From JBGSIC01 sp041751875 (GTDB lineage: Bacteria; Bdellovibrionota; FAC87; UBA2466; JACKAF01): 64,000 nt of DNA. The first letter of the stretch is position 1. Every line of letters starts with the position of its first letter. Both the position numbers and the translations under genes were made by a program. Shown piece by piece: positions 51,336 through 61,397 of the stretch. The stretch covers positions 1-64,000 of the forward strand of contig JBGSIC010000021.1 in assembly GCA_041751875.1 (NCBI GenBank), read 5' to 3'. The notes under the pieces were generated by a model, which saw only the letters and a program-made list of their open reading frames with translations, did no database searches and was not told the DNA's origin.

Positions 51336-51935
51336 TCAATCATTATCCCTTTTGCTACCCTGGGCCCACCATTTTAGAAACGCCTGAAGAGCCAGGCCGC
51401 GGTGGCTGTGGCGGAGTTTTTCCTCGAATGAGGCTTCGGCGAATGTTTTTTTCAGGTCGGCAGAATAAAAAATAGGGTCATACCCGAAGCCTTTGTCGCC
51501 ACGCGGGGGAAAAACAATCTCACCCGGAGCAAGCCCCTCAAAAAAGCTTTGGTGTTTCCCGTCAAAATAGCAAAGCACACAACGAAACTGGGCGAACCTC
51601 GTCTCGGGCCTAAGAGCCATCGCAGTTTTTAGTTTCTCCCAGCGCTCTATCCACGAAAGGGATTCCCCGCCAAAGCGGGCGGAAAACACACCTGGCTTTC
51701 CCTCCAGCGCATCGACTTCCAGTCCGGAATCGTCCGAGAGAACGGGTAGGCCAAATGTGTCGAAATAAGCTTTGGCTTTCAAAGCGGCGTTTGCTCGGTA
51801 GGTCGATCCCGTTTCCTCGACGTCCATAGGTTGCGAAGGCGGTTGGCAGAGAAAGGACGTTTTTAGTCCTTCGGTAAATTCTTTCAACTTGCCGGGGTTG
51901 TGGGTCGCAATAAGAAGAGTGGGACGGTCAGACAT
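51336..51935 (-). CDS. rdgB: XTP/dITP diphosphatase (RdgB/HAM1)
   Basis: A 199-residue protein with the family start LLIATHNPGKLKEFTEGL, the catalytic loop SDDSGLEVDALEGKPGVFSARF and GFGYDPIFY near the end. It removes non-canonical purine triphosphates before they enter DNA. It overlaps rph by 8 bp and is likely translated with it. Confidence 0.94.
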   Translation of the reverse strand: MSDRPTLLIATHNPGKLKEFTEGLKTSFLCQPPSQPMDVEETGSTYRANAALKAKAYFDTFGLPVLSDDSGLEVDALEGKPGVFSARFGGESLSWIERWEKLKTAMALRPETRFAQFRCVLCYFDGKHQSFFEGLAPGEIVFPPRGDKGFGYDPIFYSADLKKTFAEASFEEKLRHSHRGLALQAFLKWWAQGSKRDND

Positions 51936-52647
51936 GGAGAGCTTGTTGTTGGGCCTTAAATAATTCTTCTAATCCCGGAGTCGCTATGGCCAACATCTTT
52001 TGGAGCTGGTCCCCGGAAAAGGGTTTTCCTTCCGCGCAGCCTTGTACTTCGATAAAATGCCGATCAGCGTTCATCACAATATTCATATCCACTTCGGCTC
52101 GACTATCTTCTTCGTACGGAAGGTCCAATAGTGCTTCCCCGCTTACCATTCCCACTGAGACCGCAGCGACTGCCTTACCAGCTTCTACCGCTTCGAACAG
52201 GAGAGGGATTTGCTCTTTCATTTTCCGAGCCGCAAGCTTCATCGCCACCCACGCGCCCGTAATGGAAGCGGTACGCGTGCCACCGTCGGCATCCATGACG
52301 TCGCAATCGATGAGAAGCGCGCACTCTCCCATCTTCGACAAATCTACTGATGCACGCAGTGAGCGCCCAATTAGCCGTTGAATCTCCTGCGTACGACCAC
52401 CTACTTTGAGTCTTTCGCGTTGAATTCTTTGTCCAGAACAACCGGGAAGCATTCCGTATTCAGCCGTAAGCCAGCCCTTGCCCGAGCCCTTCATCCATTT
52501 TGGAACAAAATCCTCGACGCTAGCCGAACAGATAACTTTGGTATGTCCCATCTCAATGAGACACGAACCTGCGGGGTGTTTGAGGTAGTTGGGGGTGATG
52601 CGCACTGGCCGAAGTGCGCCTGCGGTCCGGCCATCCAAACGGCTCAT
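51928..52647 (-). CDS. rph: Ribonuclease PH
   Basis: A 239-residue 3'-5' phosphorolytic RNase. It starts SRLDGRTAGALRPVRI, has CSASVEDFVPKWMKG, GWLTAEYGMLPG, RSLRASVDL and DCDVMDADGGTRTASITGA, all typical. It trims the 3' ends of tRNA precursors. AGGAAG precedes the ATG. The rph-rdgB order is a common conserved pair. Confidence 0.95.
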   Translation of the reverse strand: MSRLDGRTAGALRPVRITPNYLKHPAGSCLIEMGHTKVICSASVEDFVPKWMKGSGKGWLTAEYGMLPGCSGQRIQRERLKVGGRTQEIQRLIGRSLRASVDLSKMGECALLIDCDVMDADGGTRTASITGAWVAMKLAARKMKEQIPLLFEAVEAGKAVAAVSVGMVSGEALLDLPYEEDSRAEVDMNIVMNADRHFIEVQGCAEGKPFSGDQLQKMLAIATPGLEELFKAQQQALHV

Positions 52648-52655
52648 TAAACTTC

Positions 52656-53570
52656 CTAACCAAGTCGCCGCAAGTGCTGGGCGTACTCAAGAATGCCTGA
52701 GCTTATAGCATCCACGAGCTGGTTTAGGTAGCCCTCACTGCGGAGGTTGCGGGCATCTTGACGATTGGAAAGGTATCCCACTTCGAGAAGTGCCGCGGGC
52801 ATTTGCGTGCCAAAAAGCACAGTAAAGGGGCCCTGGCGCACACCTCGACGATTTGGCCGAATCTTGCCGCGCATTGTTTGAAAAAGCGTTTGGGCAAAAT
52901 GCGCACTCTCCTCGATATGATTTGCCCGGTAAAGGTCCGACAGAATCGATTGAACGCCCGGTCGTAGCTGAGGGCCGTCCGCTTGATTTTCCTGGCGAAC
53001 CAGATAGTGAGTGTGATCGTCCGACGCCTCTTCGCTCAGGAAATAAACTTCAAAACCTCTCGCAAATTCAGAAGGGGCTGCATTGCCATGAATGCTAAGA
53101 AACAAATCTGCATGCCAATCGTTTGCCATGCTCACGCGAGTGCGCAGTGGCACTGCCTGATCTTTGTCGCGTGTTAACCGCACCTGGAGGGGGATCTTCT
53201 TAAGACTTGCCTGCTTTTTTAGCTCAAGCTGAATGCGTTTACCCAATGTCAGAGCAAGCTCCTTTTCCATCGTACCCAGAATGCCGTGCGCCCCTTTTTC
53301 TGCTCCACCGTGACCGGGATCGAGCATGATCCGAAGCGGGCGCATAAAGCGGGGAACCAGCGCTCCGGGAAGATTCTCAATGGGTTCAGGCGTTGCCCAA
53401 GCCACTCCGCGCCGGGGCAGGTTGAGCGCACTGTTGAAACTCATGGCCGCGTAAGAATCTTTGTCAGAGGATCTAGGCGAGGGAGAGGGAAAGACGGTAG
53501 CTGCGTAAGTGGAAGCACCAAAAAAGAGCGCGACACCAAACCACAAACGCCAAATGGGGAAGGGGATCAT
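52656..53570 (-). CDS. N-acetylmuramoyl-L-alanine amidase (Amidase_3)
   Basis: A 304-residue exported protein (N-terminal signal IWRLWFGVALFFGASTYA). The catalytic domain begins LRIMLDPGHGGAEKGAHG, with the zinc histidine in DPGHGG, the glutamate in the GTMEKE region, LFLSIHGNAAP and the late LLEVGYLSN with its glutamate. It cuts the amide between muramic acid and the stem peptide in cell division or envelope turnover. It is upstream of rph on the same strand (8-bp gap). Confidence 0.9.
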   Translation of the reverse strand: MIPFPIWRLWFGVALFFGASTYAATVFPSPSPRSSDKDSYAAMSFNSALNLPRRGVAWATPEPIENLPGALVPRFMRPLRIMLDPGHGGAEKGAHGILGTMEKELALTLGKRIQLELKKQASLKKIPLQVRLTRDKDQAVPLRTRVSMANDWHADLFLSIHGNAAPSEFARGFEVYFLSEEASDDHTHYLVRQENQADGPQLRPGVQSILSDLYRANHIEESAHFAQTLFQTMRGKIRPNRRGVRQGPFTVLFGTQMPAALLEVGYLSNRQDARNLRSEGYLNQLVDAISSGILEYAQHLRRLG

Positions 53571-53775
53571 AGGGTTTGCTTTCTCTTTGTTTAATAGGGG
53601 GTAGCGCGGGCTGCGGCGGCAAAGCGAACAAGTCTGAAAACTGGCGACGAGAAGCAGGTTGAAAATGCGCTACCTTTCTATGGTAGCACAGCACTAGAGC
53701 CCCTTCCATGTGGGGCCCTGCAACGCGTTAGAGGGATAGACAACCCCTTGTCTGGACGGTACTTTCTGCCGCCGG

Positions 53776-53805
53776 ACGAAAAACGGCGCCCAGCGCCATT
53801 TTCGT
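53776..53805 (+). promoter_or_regulatory. Hairpin in the queA leader
   Basis: A perfect nested inverted repeat lies 18 nt before the queA start: ACGAAAA (53776-53782), GGCGC, a CCA loop, GCGCC and TTTTCGT (53799-53805). It could be a leader hairpin or attenuator; it does not look like a known preQ1 riboswitch. Confidence 0.4.
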
Positions 53806-53823
53806 AGGAAATGAGAAAGTCAG

Positions 53824-54840
53824 ATGAACGAGAGTTTTAAAATTGAAGACTTCGACTTCACTTTGCCTCCCTCTGCCATCGCCTCCTTCCCGGCCGAACC
53901 GCGCGACAGCGCACGGTTGATGGTCATCGACCGCCAAAGCGCTAAAACCTCCGATCAGGTCTTTAGTGACCTAAAGACTTTTCTCAAACCGGGCGACTGC
54001 CTGGTCTTAAATAACTCGCGCGTCATCCCGGCGCGACTCTTTGGCCATCAGAACGGAAGGCGTTTCGAAATTTTTCTACTTTCTCCTTTGAACGATGACA
54101 CTTGGGAATGCCTGGTGCGTCCGGGAAAAAAAATAAAGGGAGAGGTTCAAGTTGAATTTTCCGGCAACGTAACAGCCCGCATCTGTCGTCAGGAAAAGAA
54201 CTTCACGGCTCAGTTTTCTCTGGCAGGCAGCTCTTTTATGAGATGGCTGGAGACGGCAGGAGAAGTTCCTTTACCTCCCTATTTGAATCGGGCTGCCACC
54301 CTCAGCGACAAAAATGACTACCAAACGGTCTTCGCAGAGGCGCCCGGCTCGGTTGCCGCTCCGACCGCGGGACTTCACTTTTCGGAAGAAGGATTGAAAG
54401 AGCTAAAAGCCCTCGGTATTCGGCTGGCGTGGGTCACTCTGCATGTTGGCTACGGCACTTTCGCGCCTCTGGATGCGCAAACACTTTCCGGCAATGAGCT
54501 CCATGCCGAAGGGTACGAAATGCCCGAAAAAACCGCTGCTCTTCTCGCCCAAACCCGCCAAGAAGGGGGGCGTATTTACCCCGTGGGAACGACCTCTTTG
54601 CGTGTGATCGAGTCCTTCAAACCAGGCCAGGTATGCGGCTCCACCCGTCTTTTCATCAAGCCGGGCTACCGATTCCGGTGGGCGGACGGGTTAATCACCA
54701 ATTTTCATCTGCCTCGCTCCTCCTTATTTGTACTGGTAACCGCACTCCTTGGAGTCGGCGAAACCCGGCGCCTCTATGAATCTGCGGTCGAAAAGGGGTA
54801 CCGGTTCTATCGCTACGGCGACGCGATGCTGATCCGCTAG
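53824..54840 (+). CDS. queA: S-adenosylmethionine:tRNA ribosyltransferase-isomerase
   Basis: A 338-residue protein with QueA signatures: FDFTLPPSAIASFPAEPRDSARLM, GDCLVLNNSRVIPARL, the central DKNDYQTVFAEAPGSVAAPTAGLHFS and the late LITNFHLPRSSLFVLVTAL. It transfers the ribosyl part of SAM to preQ1 in tRNA, forming epoxyqueuosine. AGGAAATG lies upstream of the ATG. It is divergent from the amidase and followed by the rpsU cluster. Confidence 0.95.
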   Translation: MNESFKIEDFDFTLPPSAIASFPAEPRDSARLMVIDRQSAKTSDQVFSDLKTFLKPGDCLVLNNSRVIPARLFGHQNGRRFEIFLLSPLNDDTWECLVRPGKKIKGEVQVEFSGNVTARICRQEKNFTAQFSLAGSSFMRWLETAGEVPLPPYLNRAATLSDKNDYQTVFAEAPGSVAAPTAGLHFSEEGLKELKALGIRLAWVTLHVGYGTFAPLDAQTLSGNELHAEGYEMPEKTAALLAQTRQEGGRIYPVGTTSLRVIESFKPGQVCGSTRLFIKPGYRFRWADGLITNFHLPRSSLFVLVTALLGVGETRRLYESAVEKGYRFYRYGDAMLIR

Positions 54841-54883
54841 GTGGCGGACGGCCGGAAACCCGCAAAGGGCCTACTTGTCGGCC

Positions 54884-54912
54884 TTGACGAAACGAGTTAC
54901 GCGACCTACCAT
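54884..54912 (+). promoter_or_regulatory. Promoter of the rpsU cluster
   Basis: TTGACG (54884-54889), a 17-bp spacer and TACCAT (54907-54912) fit a promoter for rpsU-yqeY-mpg-dnaG-rpoD, in the 98-bp gap after queA. Confidence 0.5.
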
Positions 54913-54938
54913 CGTTCGTTTTTAGGAATGGAGTACTT

Positions 54939-55133
54939 TTGCCAGGCGTAAAATTAAGGGATAACGACAGTTACGAAGGTGCCATCCGGCGCTTCAAGAA
55001 ACAGGTGGAAAAGGCCGGTGTTCTTTCTGAGATCCGCCGCCGAGAATTCTACGAGAAGCCTTCCGTGCGTAGAAAAAAGAAATCCATCGCCGCTCGCAAG
55101 CGTTTGCTGAAGCGTGAGCGGACTCGTTTCTAG
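54939..55133 (+). CDS. rpsU: 30S ribosomal protein bS21
   Basis: A 64-residue basic protein: VKLRDNDSYEGAIRRFKKQVEKAGVLSEIRRREFYEKPSVRRKKK, the bS21 pattern. The start is TTG with GGAG 5 nt upstream. A 7-codon ORF (54928-54951, ATG to TAA) overlaps this start in another frame. It heads the macromolecular synthesis cluster. Confidence 0.95.
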   Translation: MPGVKLRDNDSYEGAIRRFKKQVEKAGVLSEIRRREFYEKPSVRRKKKSIAARKRLLKRERTRF

Positions 55134-55150
55134 ATTGCTCTGAAGAACCC

Positions 55151-55597
55151 ATGGATCCCAAAGCGAAAATTAAAGCAGAGCTGACGACCGCCATGAAGGC
55201 GAAGGACACGTTTCGCACTTCTGTGCTTCGCATGATCCATGCTGAATTGCAGAAAAAAGAGATCGATAAACGCTCGCCGTTGACTGAAGAAGAATTCATC
55301 AAGATGGCGAGTACGATGATCAAGCAACGTAAAGAGTCGATCGATCAGTTCAATAAGGGCGATCGCGCAGACCTTGCGGCAAAAGAAGAAGCTGAACTCA
55401 AACTCATTGAAGAGTTTCTTCCCGAGCAACTTTCTCAGGAAGAGTTAGAATCTATCGTCGTTAATGCCATCAAAGAAACCGGAGCCTCCTCCGCCAAAGA
55501 TATGGGCAAGGTCATGCAAGCCGTCATGGTTAAGGCAACTGGCCGAGCGGATGGCAAGCTCATCATTCAAGTGGTGCGTGCAAAGCTCCCGGCTTAA
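55151..55597 (+). CDS. yqeY: GatB/YqeY domain protein
   Basis: A 148-residue protein of the GatB_Yqey family: LTTAMKAKDTFRTSVLRMIHAEL, LIEEFLPEQLSQEELESIV and MGKVMQAVMVKATGRADGKLI. It resembles the tail of the amidotransferase GatB and may assist tRNA-dependent amidation; its exact role is unknown. It sits between rpsU and dnaG, as in many bacteria. Confidence 0.92.
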   Translation: MDPKAKIKAELTTAMKAKDTFRTSVLRMIHAELQKKEIDKRSPLTEEEFIKMASTMIKQRKESIDQFNKGDRADLAAKEEAELKLIEEFLPEQLSQEELESIVVNAIKETGASSAKDMGKVMQAVMVKATGRADGKLIIQVVRAKLPA

Positions 55598-56225
55598 GCC
55601 TCCGTTCCCTTCAAAAAAAAGCGACTTCCTTCGTCTTCCTCCACTACCTCCCCCATTCTATGATCGTCCCACGGCAGTGGTAGCAAGATCCCTACTCGGT
55701 AAAGGGCTGATAGTGGGTAAAGGACCCAACGGCACTGTCAGTGAAATCGTAGAGGTGGAAGCCTACTTGGGTCACCATGATCCCGCGAGCCACGCCTTTA
55801 AAGGAATGACCCCTCGCAACCGTGCGATGTTCGAAGTAGGAGGGACATGCTATGTGTACCTGTCTTACGGAGTCCACTACTGCATGAACGTTTCCACCCG
55901 AAAACCTGGCCAAGGCGAAGCCATTCTGTTGCGCGCCGCCATTCCCCTGGTGGGGATAGAGCGCATGCAGCGCAACCGCGGCGGTGACAAGCCACCAGAG
56001 CAGCTTTGCAATGGTCCCGGAAAATTAGCTGAAGCCCTCGGCGTTGATCTCCGCTACAATGGCCTCCGTTACGATCGTCCAGATTTTAAAATCGTGGATC
56101 TAGGCAAAAGCTTACAGCGACGCACCATTGGCTCCTCACCTCGAATCGGCATCAGTCAGGCTAAAGACGCCCTTCTCCGATTTTTTGTCATGGACTCACC
56201 GTGGGTTTCCGGTAGGAGAGTTTAA
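55578..56225 (+). CDS. 3-methyladenine DNA glycosylase (AAG/Mpg type)
   Basis: The glycosylase domain starts near FYDRPTAVVARSLLGKGLIV, with the catalytic glutamate in EIVEVEAYLG, SHAFKGMTPRNRAMFE, YVYLSYGVHYCMNVS and NGPGKLAEALG: the complete AAG family set. It excises alkylated purines. The open frame extends back to 55464 inside yqeY, but family alignment favours a start at or after the GTG at 55578; no clear ribosome site is seen, so the start is uncertain. It is inserted between yqeY and dnaG. Confidence 0.85.
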   Translation: MQSSRLKPPFPSKKSDFLRLPPLPPPFYDRPTAVVARSLLGKGLIVGKGPNGTVSEIVEVEAYLGHHDPASHAFKGMTPRNRAMFEVGGTCYVYLSYGVHYCMNVSTRKPGQGEAILLRAAIPLVGIERMQRNRGGDKPPEQLCNGPGKLAEALGVDLRYNGLRYDRPDFKIVDLGKSLQRRTIGSSPRIGISQAKDALLRFFVMDSPWVSGRRV

Positions 56226-56230
56226 AGCCC

Positions 56231-58033
56231 GTGTTCACGCAACGTACATTGGAATCCATTCGCGAACGCCTCAACATTGTTGATCTCGTAGGCGAATATG
56301 TTGAGTTGAAAAAAAGTGGCTCGGGTTTTGCGGGTCGCTGTCCTTTTCATAAAGAAAAGACCCCGTCCTTTCACGTGCATCCCACCAAACAGGTTTTTCA
56401 CTGCTTCGGCTGTCAAAAAGGCGGAAATGTTTTTACTTTTTTGCGTGAGATGGAAGGCCTTTCCTTTCCGCAGGCCGTAGAAAAACTCGCCGCGCGAGCC
56501 GGGGTCGAGATTGAACAAGATCCCAATTTCAAAAAGACCCGCCGTGATTCGGCAACTGAGTCGGAGAGTTCACAGCAGGAAATTCAGGCGCTCGAATGGG
56601 CGACAAAGTACTTTCACCATCTGCTGATGAAGGTGCCGGAGTACGCTCCGTACAAAAAGTATTTGGAAGAACGCGGCCTCACCCAGAAAACGATCGAAAA
56701 GTTTCAGCTGGGTGTTTCTCCGAAAGGCTGGAATACGCTGCGCGACCTAATGCTTAAGCGCGGCTACAACGCAAAAACCCTCGTAAGCGCAGGCCTGGTG
56801 GTGGAAAAAACCGCTCCAGCTACCGGAAGCTATGATCGCTTTCGGGAAAGAATCATGTTTCCCATCCGCGGAATGAAGGGGCACGTGATTGGTTTTGGGG
56901 CTCGCATTTTCAAGGAAGAGAAAAATCAACCGAAGTATCTCAATTCGTCCGATTCCCCGCTTTTTTCCAAGCGATGTGAAATGTACGGGTTCTTTGAGAA
57001 CCAACGCGACATTCGCCTGAGGGGAGAAGCGATTATCGTGGAGGGCTACATGGATGTGGTTGGGCTCTACGAAAAAGGGGTTAACAACGCCATTGCCACA
57101 ATGGGAACTGCTCTTACCTCCGATCATTGCTACACCATTCGTCAGCAATGCAGGCGAGTCGTTACCGTATTTGATCCGGATGAAGCAGGCAGGGACGCGT
57201 GGCATCGCTCGGTGGATCTGTTTATCGATAACGGCATCTTTGCCAAAGATCTAGCTCTACCCGAGGGCCTTGATCCTGATGAGTATGTATTGCGCGAGGG
57301 CGCAGAAAAATTTTATGAGCTGTGTGAAAAAGCACCTCGGCAAATCACAAAACTCCTAAGAGAATTTGCACAGAAAGGCGCCCTAAGCGAAGAAGCCAAA
57401 GCAGAACTGTTAAAAAAATTCACTCCCGTTTTGATCGCGAGCCGCAAGCTTCCTGACCGCGCGTTGATCTGGGATTCACTTAGTCTCATCATGAATGTGT
57501 CGGTAGAAGCTTTGAGTGAAATTGCGCGTCCACCGACGACACCTGGCACACATGAGAAGCAACCGCAACGCTCTTTTCAGCCGCCTCCACGCCGCGCTCC
57601 CGCTCCACTGCTTTCTACTACGACGTTGGATGAACAATTTTTTGCCGCGTGTTTGATTAGTCGTCCTCAGTTTCAAAAGGATCCGGTCGAAGCCTGGCGC
57701 GAAGGTTTGCGAGACGATACATTCCGAAGCTGGCTGGAAAAACTCTACGCTGCGGACAACGACGAAAAGTGGGCAGAGCTTTTGAATGATATGACAAGCG
57801 CCGAAGCGCCGGAAGCGATCGCTCGTCCGGCTTCCGGAGCGTTGATGGCTGCGGATAGCGGTGAGCCCGGCAACGGGGAAATGTACGAAGCTCTCCGAAA
57901 GCGCGTCGCTGACCGAGCCCGAGAAGGGAAAATTCGGTCGCTCTCCAAGCAGGTTCGCCTTGCCCAACAGATGGGGGATGGCGCCTGGTTACCGCTCTTG
58001 GAAAAACTTAAAGAATTACGAGGAGATACCTAA
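56231..58033 (+). CDS. dnaG: DNA primase DnaG
   Basis: A 600-residue primase. The zinc-binding CHC2 finger reads CPFHKEKTPSFHVHPTKQVFHCFGC (residues about 38-62). The RNA polymerase core with EAIIVEGYMDVV (TOPRIM acidic residues) follows, and the C-terminal helicase-binding domain is present. It makes RNA primers for Okazaki fragments. The start is GTG with TAGGAGAG upstream, 5 bp after the glycosylase stop. Confidence 0.96.
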   Translation: MFTQRTLESIRERLNIVDLVGEYVELKKSGSGFAGRCPFHKEKTPSFHVHPTKQVFHCFGCQKGGNVFTFLREMEGLSFPQAVEKLAARAGVEIEQDPNFKKTRRDSATESESSQQEIQALEWATKYFHHLLMKVPEYAPYKKYLEERGLTQKTIEKFQLGVSPKGWNTLRDLMLKRGYNAKTLVSAGLVVEKTAPATGSYDRFRERIMFPIRGMKGHVIGFGARIFKEEKNQPKYLNSSDSPLFSKRCEMYGFFENQRDIRLRGEAIIVEGYMDVVGLYEKGVNNAIATMGTALTSDHCYTIRQQCRRVVTVFDPDEAGRDAWHRSVDLFIDNGIFAKDLALPEGLDPDEYVLREGAEKFYELCEKAPRQITKLLREFAQKGALSEEAKAELLKKFTPVLIASRKLPDRALIWDSLSLIMNVSVEALSEIARPPTTPGTHEKQPQRSFQPPPRRAPAPLLSTTTLDEQFFAACLISRPQFQKDPVEAWREGLRDDTFRSWLEKLYAADNDEKWAELLNDMTSAEAPEAIARPASGALMAADSGEPGNGEMYEALRKRVADRAREGKIRSLSKQVRLAQQMGDGAWLPLLEKLKELRGDT

Positions 58034-58066
58034 CTCTGCTTAGTCGTGATCTAAGCTGTCTCCCTA

Positions 58067-58095
58067 TTGCAACAGGTCGTGCGCCATGTTAGATT
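58067..58095 (+). promoter_or_regulatory. Internal promoter before rpoD
   Basis: TTGCAA (58067-58072), a 17-bp spacer and TAGATT (58090-58095), with TG just before the -10 (extended -10), lie in the 127-bp gap after dnaG. This allows rpoD to be made independently of the upstream cluster. Confidence 0.6.
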
Positions 58096-58160
58096 CCTGG
58101 GCTTGTGTTTCGTCTGCCCCGCTCATGGGGTTCTCTAGTCTCCGAGGAGAAAATTAAGGA

Positions 58161-60001
<1,841 letters not shown>

Positions 60002-60002
<1 letters not shown>

Positions 60003-60135
60003 TCCGCAGCGGCTTCCCGAATCATTTGCTTGCGGACAGCTTCCGCTGCGCATAAGGTGGCCGAGCTTGACGCGTTCACCTTGAGCGCACGGGAAGCAAG
60101 TACCAGCCCAAAAAGCTGGGACGAGACCCGTGCGG
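60002..60135 (+). other. Intergenic region with strong RNA-structure potential
   Basis: The 139 bp between rpoD and the CAU tRNA contain many perfect pairings: GTCCGCA/TGCGGAC (60002/60031), GCAGCGG/CCGCTGC (60006/60043), GCTTCCCG/CGGGAAGC (60012/60090), AAGGTG/CACCTT (about 60053/60077) and CGCACGGG/CCCGTGCG (60086/60128) enclosing CCAGC/GCTGG. Some are mutually exclusive. It may be a structured RNA, the tRNA precursor leader, or the rpoD 3' end; no known family is recognised. Confidence 0.45.
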
Positions 60136-60141
60136 ATTTAG

Positions 60142-60214
60142 GGCCCATAGCTCAGTTGGTTAGAGCAGTCGGCTCATAACCGATAGGTCCCAGGTTCAAG
60201 TCCTGGTGGGCCCA
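60142..60214 (+). tRNA. tRNA with CAU anticodon (Ile2 or elongator Met)
   Basis: A 73-nt cloverleaf with acceptor GGGCCCA/TGGGCCC, anticodon stem GTCGG/CCGAT and loop CTCATAA (anticodon CAU), T-loop GTTCAAGTC; CCA is not encoded. Acceptor pairs C4-G69 and C5-G68 are features read by TilS in tRNA-Ile2, so tRNA-Ile with lysidine is favoured, but elongator Met cannot be excluded. A possible promoter (TTGCGG-17-TAAGGT, 60030-60058) lies upstream. Confidence 0.88.
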
Positions 60215-60251
60215 CGTTGCAAATTGAAATTATAGTAAGGAGCAGTGGAAT

Positions 60252-60983
60252 TTGGCTGATCTGCAAACCCAGTACGTACTACTCGCGCAGCTCAAGCTGC
60301 TTCATGAACAAGCTTCCCGCCTCCAAGTTGAACTCGATAAAATCCCGGTAGAAATTAAAGAACTCGAAAACGGTCTCGAAGGCCGAAAACTTCAGTTTGA
60401 TTCCGCAAAAGAAGCGCTGGATCTTCATAAGAAGCAGCTTCGCGAGGGCGAACAAGATTTAAGAGCTATTGAAGATAAAATTCTCAAGGCCCAAGAAAAG
60501 CTGATGGAAGTCAAAACCAATGATGCCTACTCTGCCGCATCGTCGGAGGTTGAAGGACAAAAGGGCCAGAAAGCGAAAGTAGAAGATCGTATGCTGGAAC
60601 TCATGCAACGGCTCGAGGCGGAAAATACCGTCTATAAGGAAGCTGAGAGCGTTTACCTTGAGTTTGAGACTGCGTTCAAAAAAGAGAAAGGCGAGCTCGA
60701 CAGTATCGCGGCTCGCCTCAAGGGAGAATTGGATGAGGTGCTGTCCAAGCGTGCGTCGCTGGCAGAAGGTTTGGATCCTCTCACGTCCCAACTCTACAAA
60801 AGAGTGTGCCATCAGATTAAAGCGCCTATCGTAGAGGCCTCACAAGCCATGTGCTCGGGATGCCGCATCCGCTTGCGCCCTCAGCTTTACAATCAGATTT
60901 TATCTCAGGCAGATGTCTACCAATGCCCGAGCTGTAGCCGTATCCTTATTATTAAGGAAAAAACCGCCTCCCCGGACGCCTAA
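60252..60983 (+). CDS. Coiled-coil protein with C-terminal zinc ribbon (DUF164/CdsZ-like)
   Basis: A 243-residue protein. Residues about 10-180 form one long coiled coil (LKLLHEQASRLQVELDKIPVEIKELENGL and on). The C-terminus carries a C4 zinc ribbon, CSGC and CPSC about 25 residues apart. The start is TTG, 9 nt after AAGGAG. The family often sits beside RNase HI, as here (rnhA starts right after its stop). It may bind nucleic acid; function is not settled. Confidence 0.82.
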   Translation: MADLQTQYVLLAQLKLLHEQASRLQVELDKIPVEIKELENGLEGRKLQFDSAKEALDLHKKQLREGEQDLRAIEDKILKAQEKLMEVKTNDAYSAASSEVEGQKGQKAKVEDRMLELMQRLEAENTVYKEAESVYLEFETAFKKEKGELDSIAARLKGELDEVLSKRASLAEGLDPLTSQLYKRVCHQIKAPIVEASQAMCSGCRIRLRPQLYNQILSQADVYQCPSCSRILIIKEKTASPDA

Positions 60984-61397
60984 GTGACCGTTAAGCTCGG
61001 AAAGCTCACTCTTTATTGTGATGGTGCCTCGCGGGGTAACCCAGGGCCCGCCTCGTACGGCTTCGTTCTGTTAGACGGCGATAAAGTGGTGTGGGAAGAG
61101 GGCGGGGTGTTGGGAATTCAAACCAACAACGTAGCAGAATACACCGGCCTCATACGGGGCCTAGAAAAATGCCTCCTTCTCGGCGGAACACAGCTTACGG
61201 TAAAAACGGATTCTCAGTTAATGGTGAGACAGATTTCCGGACAGTACAAAATGAAGTCCCCCCATTTGCAACCGCTTCTCAAAAGAGTGAAAGAACTTCT
61301 TCGCGAGTTTGAGCTAGCGGAAGTGCTTCATATTCCCCGTGAGGAAAACAAGCTCGCTGATGCTCTTGCTAATGAAGCTCTCGACAACAACTTCTAA
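60984..61397 (+). CDS. rnhA: Ribonuclease HI family protein
   Basis: A 137-residue protein with the full catalytic set: YCDGASRGNPGPASYG (Asp), NNVAEYTGLIRGLE (Glu), VKTDSQLMVRQISG (Asp) and NKLADALANEALD (Asp). It belongs to the RNase HI branch lacking the basic protrusion. It degrades RNA in RNA/DNA hybrids. The start is GTG directly after the stop of the zinc-ribbon gene. It overlaps the next gene by 26 bp. Confidence 0.92.
   Translation: MTVKLGKLTLYCDGASRGNPGPASYGFVLLDGDKVVWEEGGVLGIQTNNVAEYTGLIRGLEKCLLLGGTQLTVKTDSQLMVRQISGQYKMKSPHLQPLLKRVKELLREFELAEVLHIPREENKLADALANEALDNNF

Noticed and set aside
51986..52381. 131-codon open frame opposite rph
   Set aside because: Antisense to a clear RNase PH gene, Ser-rich shadow composition, no ribosome site.
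53690..53760. Possible promoter or riboswitch in the amidase-queA gap apart from the hairpin
   Set aside because: Short inverted repeat GCTACC/GGTAGC and scattered TA-rich words are present, but no convincing -35/-10 pair or known riboswitch core was found.
55464..55577. Upstream extension of the DNA glycosylase inside yqeY
   Set aside because: The residues are Pro/Lys/Ser-rich out-of-frame translation of yqeY and lie outside the family domain.
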